Shown: piece by piece, positions 25,372 through 27,055 of the stretch
Layout: each line of letters opens with the position of its first letter
Numbering within the stretch: the stretch's first letter is position 1
DNA from: a virus
IMG/VR virus record: IMGVR_UViG_3300022072_000109
Span: 1-27,055 of that record
Direction: 5' to 3' (one strand)
DNA: 27,055 nucleotides
Position numbers and translations under genes: made by a program
Notes under the pieces: model-generated
What the model was told of the DNA's origin: nothing
Seen by the model: only the letters and a program-made list of their open reading frames with translations
Databases searched by the model: none

Positions 25372-27055
25372 ACTCTTTCGGTTTAGCCATCTGCCGGAGC
25401 CGTGGCACGTTGTACGCCAGCAAGATTTCTTTCTCTTGCTTCTGGATCGCATCAGTCTTAGCTCGTTTCTCTTCACTGCTTAGGCCGGGATCATTAGCGA
25501 TGACGTTGCGATACTTACGCAACTTGCCTAGGCTTTCTTCTACCTTACCAGCTACCCCCCGCATTGCGTACAACTGCAACTTCTCGGGGGTCAGGTACTC
25601 TTTCAACTCTTCGGCACGACCTTCACGTTTGAACAGATTCACTGTATCTACTACTTGATCAACTGACTCACGGAACTTATAGAACTCAGACTTGTACCCA
25701 CGGCCTGATGGGTCATACATAAACGTGCTGATCTGCGGGAGTTTATTAATTGGCTTGCCCATACGATCTGGGTTGGCTATAGCGTCTGTCATGTCCAAAG
25801 CAATTGCACCAACCATACCGGTATAGCCGCGTACTAGGTAGTCCACCTTCAGGGGAGAAATACCGATGGCCCCAAATAATTTAGCAAACTCGGAGGTACC
25901 CGATGTGAACTGATTAGACGGGTCAACGTTCTTCATGCTCTGGCCAACGATTGGGTTACCCGTAAAGAATGAGTAGTTCACCGCTATTTCTAGTACAGGC
26001 TTTACAGCTTGCGGCATCATGCTTGGACCACCATAAGCGTTAACAAAGGCGTCACGGAAACCCTTGTAGAAAGTCTCTGCATCCTGTGGGCGCTCAGTAC
26101 CTTGACTAACTACATAGCGAATGAGGCGCTCTGGAATAACTTTAAACAAGAATCCAACTTCAGGGGCGACTGGAATTTTAATGCCTGTGCCCGGGATGAT
26201 GTAGTTCTTATCGCGTTCGTACTCTTCCAAACCTTCGTAGTCATCGTCGCCACTAGCCATCATGGTGTAAGCAGCGGACAACGCGGCCAATTTGAGACCA
26301 GTGGCTAAGAACAATTGCTGCGCTTTGCGTTTATCTTGCAACGACACGCCTTTGCCACGCATGGTACGCACCAACACATCCATACCTTGGATATACGCGT
26401 TCATAAATGGCACAACATGGCGCAGCGTACGGATGGTAGAACTCGCACCGGAGCGTTTGAAGTTGATGTATTCTTTAGCGCGGTACAAAGCTAGCTGCGT
26501 ATCCCCGTTAGTTTCTTCCATCGTCTGCTCATAAATTGCAGCGCGTACAGCCAAGTCAGCGGCCATCGAAAACTTCTCAAGCTTACCCCATGCATTTTTA
26601 GCAGCGGACTGTTGCTTGATGCCGTACTTAATCTTGGCGCGCTCCATCGCATGTTCAGGCATGCCGTCATACACACCGGTAATACCCAGAGCTTGAATAT
26701 GATCTAACTCGCCACGCAGTGCTTTAGCAAAGTTAGCAAATACTTTAGGGGGCAAACTAAACGGGCGCTCTACGCCAGAGAGCAACATACCACGATAGGT
26801 ACCATCCTGAATTAACTGAGACAATGCGAACGCAGGCATGTGAGTAATAGCCCCGCGTAGGAAGTCGCCGACAAACTTAGCTCCCTGCATTAACGGGCCA
26901 AGTACTTCAATGTTCGTAGAGAACGCTGACATATCCAGAGCACTGCCCAACAGGTACGCAGTACGCTCACCCTTCTTATAGGTGTAGATCACACGGTCTT
27001 TGTTGCGCTTCTGCTCTAGCTTGAGTTCGTTGTCGGTTTTAATTTCTTTAGCGTC
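25370..27055 (-). CDS. C-terminal part of a large virion-associated polyvalent protein (LPD38-like), partial
   Basis: The frame is open from the right edge of the window to a stop at 25370-25372; at least 561 residues are visible. A GTG at 26992 is not a true start, since the frame continues upstream to the edge (DAKEIKTDNELKLEQKR). Segments such as 'MQGAKFVGDFLRGAITHMPA', 'FANFAKALRGEL', 'YINFKRSGASSTIRTLRHVV' and 'PFMNAYIQGMDVLVRTM' resemble the LPD38 type of domain at the end of giant phage polyvalent or internal virion proteins. A hydrophobic stretch near LAALSAAYTMMAS may touch membrane. Such proteins are carried in the particle and enter the cell with the DNA. Lys-rich, helical C-terminus. 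Confidence 0.65.
   Translation of the reverse strand, partial: DAKEIKTDNELKLEQKRNKDRVIYTYKKGERTAYLLGSALDMSAFSTNIEVLGPLMQGAKFVGDFLRGAITHMPAFALSQLIQDGTYRGMLLSGVERPFSLPPKVFANFAKALRGELDHIQALGITGVYDGMPEHAMERAKIKYGIKQQSAAKNAWGKLEKFSMAADLAVRAAIYEQTMEETNGDTQLALYRAKEYINFKRSGASSTIRTLRHVVPFMNAYIQGMDVLVRTMRGKGVSLQDKRKAQQLFLATGLKLAALSAAYTMMASGDDDYEGLEEYERDKNYIIPGTGIKIPVAPEVGFLFKVIPERLIRYVVSQGTERPQDAETFYKGFRDAFVNAYGGPSMMPQAVKPVLEIAVNYSFFTGNPIVGQSMKNVDPSNQFTSGTSEFAKLFGAIGISPLKVDYLVRGYTGMVGAIALDMTDAIANPDRMGKPINKLPQISTFMYDPSGRGYKSEFYKFRESVDQVVDTVNLFKREGRAEELKEYLTPEKLQLYAMRGVAGKVEESLGKLRKYRNVIANDPGLSSEEKRAKTDAIQKQEKEILLAYNVPRLRQMAKPKE

Overview
The window looks like the early and replication arm of a tailed double-stranded DNA phage, or a closely related prophage, that infects a Gram-negative bacterium. 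The evidence is almost continuous one-strand coding with many small genes, ATGA and TGATG start/stop overlaps, a family A DNA polymerase, a primase-helicase, recombination nucleases, several small helix-turn-helix (HTH) proteins, and on the opposite strand the end of a giant virion-type protein. Small proteins carrying 'PLYTAPP' and 'EWVGLT' modules are, from memory, common in phages of beta- and gammaproteobacteria. The host is therefore inferred, not shown.

Layout. Positions 1-775 are non-coding and hold short TTGTTCC/GGAACAA repeats, an AT-rich tract and palindromes; this is a candidate replication origin and control region. A strong promoter at 776-804 reads into a cysteine-rich protein (880-1722) and a run of small genes to 3653. 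A second promoter of the same architecture (3660-3688) reads into a MoxR-type AAA+ ATPase, a metallopeptidase/VWA protein, two small paralogues and a 291-residue partner (3766-7316). A third promoter (7313-7342) starts a small-gene block containing HTH and membrane proteins. Positions 9299-13900 are an accessory array of about twenty short genes. In it, a repeated DNA cassette encodes both the C-terminus of one gene and the ribosome binding site (RBS) plus start codon of the next. A dATP/dGTP diphosphohydrolase-like enzyme lies inside this array.

From 13897 to 25295 comes the DNA-metabolism block: HTH, VRR-NUC nuclease, two winged-helix proteins, DNA polymerase, RecB/Cas4-like nuclease, HNH-like protein, SNF2-type helicase, a zinc-binding acidic-tailed protein that may be the single-stranded DNA-binding protein, an HTH protein and a 945-residue primase-helicase. 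A strong intrinsic terminator (25335-25371) ends this strand. The convergent minus-strand gene (25370 to the window edge) is the C-terminal part of a large virion-associated polyvalent protein.

The most unusual features are three. First, a 13-bp palindrome CCCGTANTACGGG occurs seven times, twice at exactly the same 67-nt distance from a promoter -35 box and once inside the coding sequence of a small HTH protein. Second, portable 'gene end plus RBS' cassettes appear to have driven gene shuffling, including one copy read in the wrong frame. Third, the phage encodes a MoxR-VWA-partner operon.
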